This document shows, one piece after another, positions 26,176-35,721 of a DNA stretch of 64,000 bases. The notes under the pieces were generated by a model, which was not told the DNA's origin, ran no database searches, and worked only from the letters and a program-made list of their open reading frames with translations. Made by a program: the position numbers and the translations under genes. The stretch is from Aliidiomarina quisquiliarum. GTDB taxonomy: Bacteria > Pseudomonadota > Gammaproteobacteria > Enterobacterales > Alteromonadaceae. Position 1 is the first letter of the stretch. Every line of letters begins with the position of its first letter. Location: contig NZ_JAMFTN010000010.1 in the NCBI RefSeq assembly GCF_023922585.1, positions 124,420 to 188,419 of the forward strand, in the 5' to 3' direction.

Positions 26176-26808
26176 ATGATTTGGTTCATTGGAATTATTA
26201 CCTTAGCGGTTATGGCCTTGGTTTTTGGCCTTATTCTAGGTTTTGCCGCGATTCGATTTAAAGTGGAAAGCGACCCGCTGGTTGATCAAATCGACGAAAT
26301 TTTACCCCAAACGCAATGTGGCCAATGTGGTTACCCGGGTTGTCGCCCCTACGCCGAGGCCATTGCCAATGGTGAAGATATCAACAAGTGCCCGCCCGGC
26401 GGCGAAGCCACTATTCAAAAATTAGCCGACTTAACCGGCCGTGAAGCCAAACCTCTCGACGCCGCCCATGGCGTTGAAGACGTAAAAAAAGTGGCCTTTA
26501 TTCGCGAAGACGAATGTATTGGCTGCATGAAATGCATACAGGCCTGCCCTGTCGATGCCATTATTGGTGCTACGCGGCAAATGCATACTATTATTGCCGA
26601 CGAATGCACCGGCTGTGACCTATGTGTCGAGCCCTGCCCCGTTGACTGTATTGACATGATCCCCGTTGCAACTAAAACCGAACGCTGGCGGTGGGACTTA
26701 CACAGTATTCCAGTTACCATGGTTAACCCTACAGAAGTTAACCCCGTAGAAGTTACCCCCGCCAAGCCTCATGAAACCACCCCTAGCAGCACGCAGGTGA
26801 AGCCATGA
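26176..26808 (+). CDS. rnfB: Rnf electron transport complex subunit B
   Basis: A 210-residue ferredoxin subunit: one N-terminal membrane helix (about residues 2-26), a four-cysteine domain ([15 protein letters not shown] plus a later Cys) binding a 4Fe-4S cluster, and two ferredoxin motifs, [12 protein letters not shown] and [12 protein letters not shown]. The last 25 residues are Pro/Thr/Val rich with a short VNPxEV repeat. It overlaps rnfC by four bases. It passes electrons from RnfC towards the membrane subunits. Confidence 0.96.
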   Translation: MIWFIGIITLAVMALVFGLILGFAAIRFKVESDPLVDQIDEILPQTQCGQCGYPGCRPYAEAIANGEDINKCPPGGEATIQKLADLTGREAKPLDAAHGVEDVKKVAFIREDECIGCMKCIQACPVDAIIGATRQMHTIIADECTGCDLCVEPCPVDCIDMIPVATKTERWRWDLHSIPVTMVNPTEVNPVEVTPAKPHETTPSSTQVKP

Positions 26809-28685
26809 GTAAAGATAATAGCCCAGTGAAGCTCTGGCGTTTTCATGGCGGTGTACAGCCTCCAGAGCGCAAAGCGCTCGCTAACACTACTCCCATTCGT
26901 ACCTTACCCCTGCCCAAGGTGCTGTACATACCCCTGCGCCAGCATATTGGTATGTCGGGTAGCCTTTGCGTGCAACAGGGTGAGCGGGTACTACGTGGCC
27001 AAGCGCTAACCGAACCAGGAGTTTACGGCGGCTTACCCATTCATGCGCCAACCTCGGGCCTTGTGGGCGAAGTGGTTGAACACCCAAGCAATCATCCGTC
27101 GCAAATTCCCGAGCCCGCATTAACGCTAATTCCCGACGGTGAACACCAAGCCATTGAATTTCAGGGGCTAGCAAACCCTACTGCGCTTAGCTCGCTCGAG
27201 CTAATTCAGCATTTACATCATGCGGGTATTGCCGGTTTAGGTGGTGCAGGCTTTCCCACGGCACAAAAACTAACCTTAGCCCGCACCATAGAATTGCTAA
27301 TTATCAATGGGGTGGAATGCGAACCCTATATAGTCTCCGACGACCGCCTTATGCGCGAACATGCGGCCACTATTATTCGGGGCGTGGTTTTACTGCAACA
27401 TATTTTGCAGCACCAACAGCAAGCACCTGAAGCGGTTATTGCCGTAGAAGACAACAAGCCAGAAGCAGTGGCGGCACTAACCGCGGCCCTTGGCAATGAA
27501 CACCCAAACATTCGGCTGCAAGTTATTCCCACGTTGTATCCTTCTGGTGGGGAAAAACAACTTATTCAAGTGCTTACCGGCAAGCAAGTACCCGCCCGTG
27601 GCTACCCCGCCGACCTTGGTATTTTAATGCAAAACGTGGGCACTGCTTTTGCTATCGCCACCGCTATCGATCAAGGCCAACCGCTGATGGAACGGGTAGT
27701 AACCCTTACGGGTGAAGCCTTCCAACAGCCAGGTACGGCCTGGGTATTACTGGGTACACCAATTCAGCACCTGCTCGAATGTGGCGCCCTCGAACCAAGT
27801 GCGCAGCAACGTATTATAGTCGGTGGCCCCATGATGGGTTACACCGTGGCCGACCCGCGCACGCCCATTATTAAAACCACCAACTGTATTTTAGCCCCCA
27901 ACACAGTAGAGCTTCCGGCCGCCGGAGCAGAAAGCCCTTGTATACGCTGCGGCATGTGCGAACAAGTGTGCCCCGCTTCATTGTTACCCCAGCAATTACT
28001 TTGGCTAGCAAAAGCCAAAGACCACCCTGGGCTGGCCAAGCATAATTTAGCCGACTGTATTGAATGTGGCGCCTGTGCTTATGTGTGCCCCAGTGAAATT
28101 CCCTTGGTGCACTATTACCGCAAAGCCAAGGCTGAAGTACGTGAAGAAAAAATTGAGCAGCAACAATCTGAAATTGCTCGGTTACGCTTTGAAGCCCGCC
28201 AAGAGCGTTTAGAACGCGAAAAGCAAGAGCGCCTTGAACGCCATAAACAAGCAGCTAAAGCCCGTGAAAAAGCCCTCGCCGAACGGGCCAAACAAGCGGC
28301 AGCAACCCCCGACAGCACGCCCACAGCAGCTACGGGAAAAACCTCAGCCGACCCTATTCAAGCCGCCATTGCTCGTGCTAAAGCTAAGCGCGCCGCACAG
28401 CAAGCACAAGCCGAGCCCAGCACTAACGAAGCCGCCGAGCTCGATCCTCAAAAGGCTCGGGTTGCTGCCGCCATTGCCCGTGCTAAAGCCAAGCGCGCTG
28501 AACAACAGCAACAGGCCGAACCCAGCAACGCCAGTGCCGCTGAACCTGTCGAACTCGACCCACAAAAAGCTCGGGTTGCCGCAGCGGTTGCTCGCGCCAA
28601 AGCCAAACGCGCTGCCATGGCAGCTGAGTCTGCAACAACCGACGATAACAACCCAAAACCAGCAGGGGACCCTAATAAGCCATGA
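26805..28685 (+). CDS. rnfC: Rnf electron transport complex subunit C
   Basis: A 626-residue peripheral subunit that binds NADH and [19 protein letters not shown] near residue 140 is the nucleotide-binding segment, an SLBB-type domain follows, and two 4Fe-4S motifs, [12 protein letters not shown] and [12 protein letters not shown], lie near 378 and 417. The C-terminal third is a charged Ala/Arg/Lys/Glu-rich helix with three tandem copies of an [14 protein letters not shown]-type unit, a length-variable tail typical of gammaproteobacterial RnfC. Overlaps rnfB and rnfD by four bases each. Confidence 0.96.
   Translation: MSKDNSPVKLWRFHGGVQPPERKALANTTPIRTLPLPKVLYIPLRQHIGMSGSLCVQQGERVLRGQALTEPGVYGGLPIHAPTSGLVGEVVEHPSNHPSQIPEPALTLIPDGEHQAIEFQGLANPTALSSLELIQHLHHAGIAGLGGAGFPTAQKLTLARTIELLIINGVECEPYIVSDDRLMREHAATIIRGVVLLQHILQHQQQAPEAVIAVEDNKPEAVAALTAALGNEHPNIRLQVIPTLYPSGGEKQLIQVLTGKQVPARGYPADLGILMQNVGTAFAIATAIDQGQPLMERVVTLTGEAFQQPGTAWVLLGTPIQHLLECGALEPSAQQRIIVGGPMMGYTVADPRTPIIKTTNCILAPNTVELPAAGAESPCIRCGMCEQVCPASLLPQQLLWLAKAKDHPGLAKHNLADCIECGACAYVCPSEIPLVHYYRKAKAEVREEKIEQQQSEIARLRFEARQERLEREKQERLERHKQAAKAREKALAERAKQAAATPDSTPTAATGKTSADPIQAAIARAKAKRAAQQAQAEPSTNEAAELDPQKARVAAAIARAKAKRAEQQQQAEPSNASAAEPVELDPQKARVAAAVARAKAKRAAMAAESATTDDNNPKPAGDPNKP
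28350..28620 (+). repeat. Tandem coding repeats in the RnfC tail
   Basis: Three imperfect copies of a unit of about 30 codons, each with the core [10 protein letters not shown], the second and third preceded by [11 protein letters not shown]. They encode a long basic helix with Gln/Glu-rich spacers. Copy number in this tail is known to vary among species. Confidence 0.85.
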
Positions 28686-29755
28686 GTTTTTATATCGCCT
28701 CATCACCCCATAGCCATTTCAACCGCACCACGCAAAACATTATGCAACTGGTGCTGTTTGCCATGGTGCCTGGGGTTATTGCACAGCTTTATTTTTTCGG
28801 TTGGGGCGTGCTCTTTCAACTTACACTGGCCATTAGTGTGGCGCTATTAGCTGAAGCAGCCGTTATGTTATTACGCGATCGCCCCATCAAGCCGGCCTTA
28901 AACGACTATTCCGCGGTGGTTACGGCGGCTTTATTAGCCGTAAGTATTCCGCCTTTAGCCCCTTGGTGGCTTATTGTGGTTGGTACTTTGTTTGCTATTT
29001 TGGTGGTTAAGCACGTTTTTGGCGGCATTGGGCAGAATATTTTCAACCCAGCCATGGCCGCCTACGTTATGTTGCTCATTTCATTTCCTGTGCAAATGAC
29101 CTCATGGATGCCACCTGCCTTACCGGGCTATACAGCGCCCAATTTTATAGACAGCCTTTGGCTCTTTTTAACCACCTTCACCACCGACGGTTATAGCCTT
29201 GAACAAGCCCGTTTAGTTGAACTTAGTGGCAGCCTCGACGCCATGGTTATGGCAACCCCGCTAGACTATATAAAAACTGAGTTAGGCCAAGGTTATACCC
29301 TGCAAGAAACACTACAAAGCGATTTATTTTCGATATTTGCTGGGGCCGGCTGGCAGTGGGTTAATTTTGCCTATTTAGCCGGTGGGTTAATACTGTTACA
29401 ACAGCGGGTTATTACCTGGCACATACCAACCGCTTTGCTGGGTACAATTGGCCTCGGCGCTATTATTGGCACTATAGTTGCGCCCGACACCTTACCTGGC
29501 TTTAATATTCATGTGTTAAGCGGTGGCGCTATGTTAGCGGCATTCTTTATAGCTACCGACCCAGTTTCAGCTGCCACCTCGAACAAAGGCAAAATTATTT
29601 ATGCGGCCTTAATTGGCGCACTCATTTATATTATTCGCACCTGGGGCGGCTACCCCGACGCAGTGGCTTTTGCTGTTTTATTAGCCAACCTATGTGTGCC
29701 TGTTATCGACCAATACACGCGCCCAAGGGTATACGGCCACGGGGGAGCACGTTGA
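28682..29755 (+). CDS. rnfD: Rnf electron transport complex subunit D
   Basis: A 357-residue membrane subunit of the NqrB/RnfD family with about nine or ten helices. The N-terminal SPHSHFNRTTQNIM, FGGIGQNIFNPAMAAY and FIATDPVSAATSNKGK blocks are conserved. The threonine that carries covalent FMN is expected in the VMATPLDYIKTEL segment (about residue 199). It ends in TGATG shared with the rnfG start. Confidence 0.95.
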   Translation: MSFYIASSPHSHFNRTTQNIMQLVLFAMVPGVIAQLYFFGWGVLFQLTLAISVALLAEAAVMLLRDRPIKPALNDYSAVVTAALLAVSIPPLAPWWLIVVGTLFAILVVKHVFGGIGQNIFNPAMAAYVMLLISFPVQMTSWMPPALPGYTAPNFIDSLWLFLTTFTTDGYSLEQARLVELSGSLDAMVMATPLDYIKTELGQGYTLQETLQSDLFSIFAGAGWQWVNFAYLAGGLILLQQRVITWHIPTALLGTIGLGAIIGTIVAPDTLPGFNIHVLSGGAMLAAFFIATDPVSAATSNKGKIIYAALIGALIYIIRTWGGYPDAVAFAVLLANLCVPVIDQYTRPRVYGHGGAR

Positions 29756-30408
29756 TGATTTTATCTGCTATGGGCCGTAACGGTGCCATTCTCGCTGCTT
29801 TTGCAATTGTTGCCACCGCGCTGCTTATGTTTACTCAATACCTAACCGCCGACCGCATTGCCGCACAGCAGCGCAACGAACTTATGCGAACCCTCAGCGA
29901 GCTTATTCCAAGCGACAGTTATAACAACGACTTATACGCCGACTGCACGGAAATAATCGAGCCAACAGTGTTAGGTAATAAATTGCCACAGCCCATATAT
30001 CGCGCGCGGCTTAATGGTCAGCCCGCTGCGCTAGCAGTGCGCACCACAGCGCCCGACGGCTATAGTGGCGACATTCACTTGCTGGTAGCCATTGGCCATA
30101 CTGGTAAGGTGCTAGGCGCCCGTGTGTTAGACCACCGCGAAACGCCAGGCTTAGGCGACAAAGTTGACCCTCGGCGCAGCGACTGGATTTATTCTTTTAG
30201 CAATGAACGGGTACGTGATGCGAACGACCCACGCTGGCAAGTACGCCGCGACGGTGGCGCCTTCGACCAATTTACCGGGGCTACTATTACGCCACGAGCT
30301 GTTATAAATGCCATTCAGCGTACTGTAGTGTGGGTGAATGAACATCAGCCTATGCTTTTTCAAGCCCCTATTCAGTGCACTAACAATGCACCCATAACCG
30401 AGGAGTGA
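29755..30408 (+). CDS. rnfG: Rnf electron transport complex subunit G
   Basis: A 217-residue FMN-binding-domain protein with one N-terminal membrane helix (about residues 10-28) and the bulk in the periplasm. The flavinylation motif is [11 protein letters not shown], with FMN attached to the second Thr of [18 protein letters not shown] is the other family block. Start ATG 29755 overlaps the rnfD stop by one base; an upstream non-ATG start within rnfD is not supported. Confidence 0.94.
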   Translation: MILSAMGRNGAILAAFAIVATALLMFTQYLTADRIAAQQRNELMRTLSELIPSDSYNNDLYADCTEIIEPTVLGNKLPQPIYRARLNGQPAALAVRTTAPDGYSGDIHLLVAIGHTGKVLGARVLDHRETPGLGDKVDPRRSDWIYSFSNERVRDANDPRWQVRRDGGAFDQFTGATITPRAVINAIQRTVVWVNEHQPMLFQAPIQCTNNAPITEE

Positions 30409-30412
30409 AGCC

Positions 30413-31123
30413 ATGAGTGAGGTAACAACACCTAGCGAATACAAAACCCTCGCCCGCGGCGGCCTTTGGGAAAACAACCCTGCTTTAGTGCAGCTGCTTG
30501 GCCTATGCCCGCTCTTGGCGGTTACCGGCACCGTTACCAACGCACTTGGTTTAGGCTTAGCCACCTTGCTGGTTCTTATGGGTTCAAACATTACCGTGTC
30601 TTTGGTGCGTAACTGGGTACCGAACGAAATTCGTATTCCGGTGTTTGTTATCGTTATTGCCACCTTTGTTACTTTTGTGGAATTAATGATGCACGCCTTT
30701 ACCTATGGCTTATTTACCGCCCTAGGTATTTTTATTCCGCTTATCGTTACTAACTGCGCCATTATTGGCCGCGCTGAAGCCTATGCTTCGAAAAACCCAT
30801 GGCATAAGGCCGGTTTCGACGGTTTAGTAATGGGCAGTGGCTTTGCCCTTGTGCTTATTCTACTAGGCGCCATGCGGGAAATTATTGGCCAAGGCACCCT
30901 GTTCGACGGGGCCGAATTATTACTTGGCAATTGGGCCGCCGGCCTGCGTATTGAATTAATCCAGTTCGACTACCCTATGCTACTCGCCGTATTACCCCCG
31001 GGTGCTTTTATTGGCATGGGCATGATGATAGCAGTGAAGAATATAATTGATCGCCAGCAACGGGAAAAAGCGGCCAAAGCGCCTATTGAAAAGGCTCAGC
31101 GAGTTCGGGTAACAGCACAATAA
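30413..31123 (+). CDS. rnfE: Rnf electron transport complex subunit E
   Basis: A 236-residue membrane subunit paralogous to Rnf[24 protein letters not shown] and [21 protein letters not shown] carry the two conserved half-site cysteines. About six helices, with a basic C-terminal tail ([17 protein letters not shown]). Four bases after rnfG; nth follows after 34 bp. Confidence 0.95.
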   Translation: MSEVTTPSEYKTLARGGLWENNPALVQLLGLCPLLAVTGTVTNALGLGLATLLVLMGSNITVSLVRNWVPNEIRIPVFVIVIATFVTFVELMMHAFTYGLFTALGIFIPLIVTNCAIIGRAEAYASKNPWHKAGFDGLVMGSGFALVLILLGAMREIIGQGTLFDGAELLLGNWAAGLRIELIQFDYPMLLAVLPPGAFIGMGMMIAVKNIIDRQQREKAAKAPIEKAQRVRVTAQ

Positions 31124-31157
31124 ATAACAGCAGAGGTATAAAGGGCACTACAACGCA

Positions 31158-31796
31158 ATGAACCAACAAAAACGTATTGAAATACTAACGCGGCTGCGCG
31201 ACAACAACCCCAACCCCACCACCGAGTTGAATTTTTCCAACCCTTTTGAGTTGCTCATTGCGGTGTTATTGTCGGCACAGTCTACCGACGTGGGCGTGAA
31301 TAAAGCCACTGGGCCCTTGTTCGCGGTAGCGAATAACCCTGCCGACATGCTGGCTTTAGGCGTTGACGGGGTGAAAGACTATATAAAAACCATTGGCTTA
31401 TTTAATACCAAAGCCGAAAACGTCATTAAAACCTGTCGTATTTTAGTCGAGCAGCATAATAGTGTGGTGCCAGAAAGCCGTGAAGCCCTTGAAGCCCTGC
31501 CTGGCGTAGGGCGGAAAACCGCTAACGTGGTGCTTAATACCGCCTTTGGCTGGCCCACCATTGCCGTCGACACCCATATTTTTCGGGTCAGTAACCGCAC
31601 CAAGTTTGCCCCTGGCAAAAACGTCGATCAGGTCGAGCAACGGTTATTAAAGGTGGTCCCCGCTGAATTCAAGCTCGACGTACACCATTGGTTTATTTTG
31701 CATGGCCGTTACACTTGCATAGCCCGCAAGCCACGTTGTGGCTCGTGCATTATTGAAGACTTATGTGAATATAAAGACAAAGTAGAAATAGAATAG
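31158..31796 (+). CDS. nth: Endonuclease III
   Basis: A 212-residue DNA glycosylase/AP lyase for oxidised pyrimidines. The helix-hairpin-helix is LPGVGRKTANVVLNTAF with the catalytic Lys in VGRKTA, the catalytic Asp is in VDTHIFRVSNR, and the C-terminal 4Fe-4S loop reads CIARKPRCGSCIIEDLC (C-x6-C-x2-C-x5-C). Its position after rnfE is conserved in enterobacteria. The stop lies in an 8-bp inverted repeat (31794-31801 with 31810-31817) shared with the convergent motY stop. Confidence 0.97.
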   Translation: MNQQKRIEILTRLRDNNPNPTTELNFSNPFELLIAVLLSAQSTDVGVNKATGPLFAVANNPADMLALGVDGVKDYIKTIGLFNTKAENVIKTCRILVEQHNSVVPESREALEALPGVGRKTANVVLNTAFGWPTIAVDTHIFRVSNRTKFAPGKNVDQVEQRLLKVVPAEFKLDVHHWFILHGRYTCIARKPRCGSCIIEDLCEYKDKVEIE

Positions 31797-31807
31797 CCGT
31801 TGTTTAA

Positions 31808-32719
31808 TTAACGGCTACTCAGTAGGTTTTGATCAAACGGACGACTAATTTGCACTACCACGCGGCGGTTTTGACTGCGCTCTAGTTCGTTTTCGTTACC
31901 TGCCGTATGGCGCATTTCACCATGGCCCTTAATCGATATTTGGCTTTCTTGTAGCCCTTGCCCAACCAAAAAGTCTTTCACCGTTTGCGCCCGCGACACG
32001 GACAACACTTGGTTTTCTTCGCGGCTACCATAAGCGTCGGTATAACCTGCTAGCAATACCAATTCAATGTCTTGGTCGTAGCTTAAATATTCGCCAACGC
32101 GTTGTAATTTCCGTTTCGAGCCATTGGTAAGCTCGGTCGACTGCTCTTCGTAATTTAATACGGTAAACGCAATATCGTCGAAACCAAAGGTTAATAACCC
32201 CGACACACACTGCATAAAGTCGTCGTAGCGCTGTTGAAAGTTCACCGCCGAAATACCCACCTGCACCGTGTCTGCATTGTTATGCCAGTCGGTGTAGGCA
32301 ATGGTTGGCATCATGCCCTTTTCTAGCTCCGTTAACAGCACCCACGACATTTGTTTACCCAGTTCGCTATCGTACTGTCGGTACAAGGGTAAAACGCCTA
32401 ACAGGCGCGGGGCTTGGTTAGCGCGCCAGCTAGGGGCCACACTATACACTTGTGCTTCGCTATAGGTGTCGGGTAAACGGTGCATGCCCAATACCACGCG
32501 CATATTTAACTCGCGGCTTGCTTCACTTTCAAAGCGAACTTGCCCATAGCGAGGTATGTCATGCTCTAACGTGCACTGCAGCGGTGAATATTCGCTTACT
32601 CGCCATTCAGAACGTTCAAAACCCGCACTATAAGAGCGTGCGGCGGCATAAGCGTCTGCACCCAAAATATAAGGCATCGCCGTTACACTTAGCGCCAACA
32701 CTAGCGTTCGAATTTGCAT
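31808..32719 (-). CDS. motY: Sodium-driven flagellar motor protein MotY
   Basis: A 303-residue exported protein with a cleavable signal peptide (about residues 1-26). The N-terminal domain, with CTLEHDIPRYGQV, SWVLLTELEKG and FGFDDIAFTVLNYE, matches Vibrio MotY as I recall it; the C-terminal OmpA-like domain (LVLLAGYTDAYGSREEN, LSVSRAQTVKDFL, NRRVVV) binds peptidoglycan. MotY forms the T ring that anchors PomA/PomB stators around polar flagella. It indicates a sodium-type polar flagellum. It is divergent from rnt, the same neighbour as in Vibrio. Confidence 0.92.
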   Translation of the reverse strand: MQIRTLVLALSVTAMPYILGADAYAAARSYSAGFERSEWRVSEYSPLQCTLEHDIPRYGQVRFESEASRELNMRVVLGMHRLPDTYSEAQVYSVAPSWRANQAPRLLGVLPLYRQYDSELGKQMSWVLLTELEKGMMPTIAYTDWHNNADTVQVGISAVNFQQRYDDFMQCVSGLLTFGFDDIAFTVLNYEEQSTELTNGSKRKLQRVGEYLSYDQDIELVLLAGYTDAYGSREENQVLSVSRAQTVKDFLVGQGLQESQISIKGHGEMRHTAGNENELERSQNRRVVVQISRPFDQNLLSSR

Positions 32720-32830
32720 GTTAAACCCTTTTTAATTCTATCTTACTTAGGGTATCGGCATTTATGCTCTGTCCTTTAGCATTCAGAACACCTTTCTGTC
32801 ATACTTCTCGGGCAATTTTAAGGAGTATGC

Positions 32831-33502
32831 ATGGCCGAACACGAACAACTCATGAAGTCGCGCTTCCGCGGCTACTTACCCGTCGTTATCGACGTGGAAA
32901 CCGGCGGTTTTAACGCCAACACCGACGCCTTATTGGAAATAGCAGCTGTATTACTCGACTTCGACAGTAACGGTAACCTATACCCAGTGGCCACTCACCA
33001 TGCCCATATCGAGCCCTTTGAAGGTGCCAATATTGAACAGGCGGCCATCGACTTTAATGGCATCGACCCCGACAACCCACTACGTGGTGCCGTACCTGAA
33101 AGCGAAGGCTTACGCGACATCTTCAAAGCTATTCGTAAAGCTCAGCGCAAAGCCGGCTGCCAACGTTCGGTATTGGTCGGCCATAATGCCACCTTCGACC
33201 ATGGTTTTGTTATGGCGGCAGCAGAGCGCAGCAAGTTAAAGCGTAATCCGTTCCACCCCTTTGTCACCTTCGACACGGCCGCCCTTGCTGCTGTTGCTTT
33301 AGGCCAAACCGTATTAATTAAAGCTTGTGAAGCGGCACAAATACCCTTCGACTCGAAACAAGCCCATTCGGCCATTTACGACACCGAGCGTACCGCCGAA
33401 CTATTTTGCTGGATTGTAAACCAGTGGAAAGACCGCGGCGGCTGGCCACCCATTATCGACACCAAAACCGGTTCACAAGCAACTACCAACAACTCAATTT
33501 AG
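32831..33502 (+). CDS. rnt: Ribonuclease T
   Basis: A 223-residue DEDDh exoribonuclease that trims tRNA and other stable RNA 3' ends. Exo I motif is [10 protein letters not shown], Exo II is [12 protein letters not shown], and Exo III is [12 protein letters not shown]. Length fits E. coli RNase T (215). AAGGAG precedes the ATG. It overlaps the convergent sulfatase gene by four bases. Confidence 0.97.
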   Translation: MAEHEQLMKSRFRGYLPVVIDVETGGFNANTDALLEIAAVLLDFDSNGNLYPVATHHAHIEPFEGANIEQAAIDFNGIDPDNPLRGAVPESEGLRDIFKAIRKAQRKAGCQRSVLVGHNATFDHGFVMAAAERSKLKRNPFHPFVTFDTAALAAVALGQTVLIKACEAAQIPFDSKQAHSAIYDTERTAELFCWIVNQWKDRGGWPPIIDTKTGSQATTNNSI

Positions 33503-35712
33503 CTACCACATACGGTGCCTAAAGCCGCCTCGATAATGGCTAGGTCTTGGGCATCGGTAACACCATCAAAGTTTACGTCATACCAGCTCGAGCCCTGCCA
33601 ACCGGTAGCAATAATGCTGTGGTAGTTAAGCACATCACGTTGGTCTACTTTACCATCACCATTACCATCGCCGGGGCAATCTGGTTGCGACGCCATAATT
33701 TCCGCTAAAGCCCCCTGCAAGGTTGCATAAACCGTTTGTAAGGCTTCACTTAACTGGGCAACCCCTGCTTCACCTTGGCCAACTAATAAGTCGCTATCGG
33801 CCGTGTCTAGCTGTGGCGTAGCCGCTTGGTCAACGGCATACAGTTCAATCGAAAATATGTCTTCGTAACTATCGGTGGCGGGCACATAGTCTAACGCATG
33901 GTTGCGCACTAATTTATAATTGTCATTCCGAATAGCCTGATAGCGCGACCAGCCCATGGTTAGTTTATTCGTGTCATAACTTGCCGGATCAGCATTGTAA
34001 ATGGCTTGGTTCACCTGCCAACATTGCAATAACTCGCCCGACTGATAGGTATTCACCACTACCGGATCGTCAGCCCCTTGCCCCCACCACACGCCACCGT
34101 TGTCTTCACATACCGACTTGCTGGTTGGGGTATGGGAACATTGAGTAGTAAAAGCACAGGGACCATTGCGGCCTGCATTTTGCTGAATATTTAACGCACC
34201 CTGGGTAAAGTTATAGTCGCGTAAGCTCGCTTGGTTTGCATTTTCTAGGTAAGCAAGCAAACCAACACTGTCGGGGGTTGCCGCGGCCACTATCGCTTCA
34301 TCAATTCCTGCTACTTGTGCCAGTAAGGCATACACATCGGTGGCATTTACCATGTGCTCTACATTACGGTCGGGGCTAACCACCTGTTCGCCAGCCACAA
34401 TCAGCGGCACCCACACCCCTGTTTGGTATGCCGAACCCTTTGCTCGTGCAGTATCGAAGGGCAGTTTCACTGTGGGCCCAAACGAACCATTATCGCCCAC
34501 CACAATTACTAGGGTATTACTTGCTGGGTTGTAAACTAGTTCGCCGGTGTCATTTTCGGTGGCAATGCCCGTTGCCAACATTAACTTGGCCAGGGCCTTG
34601 TCTAACCCTTCAATCATGGCGTCGGTTAAGTGGCGTGCATTAAGCAAGTTCACTGGGGCTAAACTACAATTCGGTAATAATTGTTGCTGCCGTTGAACAC
34701 TCAATAACTCGGCCGGTGGGTGCTGCAACGGCGTGTGCGGCGAACTAAAACTTAAGGTGGCCATCCAGGGTTTGTCGCCTGCTCGGCTTTGAATCCATTC
34801 AGTGGCAGCTTCAGCTTCAATAATCGACCGAAAACCGCGGCCACGGGCATCGGCTAAGGGTACATTTTCCACCCCAGCGGCACTGGTAATTACTAGCTCC
34901 GACACATAATGAGCATTTTGTTGGTTAAAATTAACCTGTGCGGGAGGCTGTGCTTGGCACGTTGCCTGGGGCACCAATACGCCGCCTTTGGTTAAACACT
35001 GTAGGCCTGCGGAATCGCCATGAATACCACTGTGCAGCTGCTCGCAACTGTTGGGCGTATAACAAGCACCACTATTGGCACCATGTACTGGATCTTGGGC
35101 TAACGAGGGTACAAAACCACAACTATAGGTACCCGGCGGGGCAATACCTCCTGCCGTGGTATCTAACGACGCCGGCAAGCCACCTAACCAACCATAAAAG
35201 TAGTCCCAGCCTAATTGGGTTGGGGTGTTGTATTCAAAGGGGTTAAGTTCTGGACCACCAAGGTGAAACTTACCAAACATGGCATTTTCATACCCGGCCA
35301 ACTGCAATAATTTAGGCACCGTTAATGTATAGGGCGACAGTTGCGAATTGGCTAAGTCGTTGGGGCCCAAGGCTTGGTACATATTAGTACGCAATGGGTA
35401 TTGGCCCGCTAGTAACGCGGCCCGCCCGGGTGAGCACTCTGGCATCGACCAAGTATTGCGAAATCGCACGCCAGCTTTAGCAATAGCTGCAATGGAGGGA
35501 GTGGCCGGCGGCACTAGCCCGCCGTAGCCCATAATCTCCATTTGGTCGATACCCACATCGTCCATAATCACTAGCAATATATTTGGTTTAGTCGGCTCGA
35601 CAACAACCACCTCTTCTTCAACGGGCGGTGGTTCCGACGCCTGTTTCGTGTCATTACAACCTACAACTAACACCACACTTACTAAAAAAGTTAATAATGT
35701 TACGCCCTGCAT
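33499..35712 (-). CDS. Lipoprotein sulfatase with dockerin-like calcium-binding tail
   Basis: A 737-residue arylsulfatase-type enzyme. A lipoprotein signal with lipobox VVGC (Cys19) anchors it to a membrane. The sulfatase core has the metal site NILLVIMDD (44-52), the formylglycine motif CSPGR (93-97, C-x-P-x-R form), and KFHLGG near 149. Several extra cysteines near residues 195-260 form a family-atypical insertion. The last 59 residues hold two D-x-N-x-D-G-x-x-D-x-x-D loops resembling dockerin type I EF-hands, bracketed by Cys679 and Cys735. The substrate is unknown. It is the second gene of an operon with an octaheme cytochrome (AGGAG overlaps that gene's stop region). A formylglycine-generating enzyme would have to be encoded elsewhere. 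Confidence 0.85.
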   Translation of the reverse strand: MQGVTLLTFLVSVVLVVGCNDTKQASEPPPVEEEVVVVEPTKPNILLVIMDDVGIDQMEIMGYGGLVPPATPSIAAIAKAGVRFRNTWSMPECSPGRAALLAGQYPLRTNMYQALGPNDLANSQLSPYTLTVPKLLQLAGYENAMFGKFHLGGPELNPFEYNTPTQLGWDYFYGWLGGLPASLDTTAGGIAPPGTYSCGFVPSLAQDPVHGANSGACYTPNSCEQLHSGIHGDSAGLQCLTKGGVLVPQATCQAQPPAQVNFNQQNAHYVSELVITSAAGVENVPLADARGRGFRSIIEAEAATEWIQSRAGDKPWMATLSFSSPHTPLQHPPAELLSVQRQQQLLPNCSLAPVNLLNARHLTDAMIEGLDKALAKLMLATGIATENDTGELVYNPASNTLVIVVGDNGSFGPTVKLPFDTARAKGSAYQTGVWVPLIVAGEQVVSPDRNVEHMVNATDVYALLAQVAGIDEAIVAAATPDSVGLLAYLENANQASLRDYNFTQGALNIQQNAGRNGPCAFTTQCSHTPTSKSVCEDNGGVWWGQGADDPVVVNTYQSGELLQCWQVNQAIYNADPASYDTNKLTMGWSRYQAIRNDNYKLVRNHALDYVPATDSYEDIFSIELYAVDQAATPQLDTADSDLLVGQGEAGVAQLSEALQTVYATLQGALAEIMASQPDCPGDGNGDGKVDQRDVLNYHSIIATGWQGSSWYDVNFDGVTDAQDLAIIEAALGTVCGS

Positions 35713-35721
35713 AATTTACTC

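Noticed and set aside
28350-28620. Repeats in rnfC as a mobile or CRISPR-like array
   Set aside because: They are codon-level repeats within the known variable RnfC tail, not DNA-level spacers.
29692-29754. An upstream start for rnfG inside rnfD
   Set aside because: The ATG at 29755 overlaps the rnfD stop as TGATG and gives the normal N-terminal membrane helix; the upstream extension reads rnfD codons in another frame.
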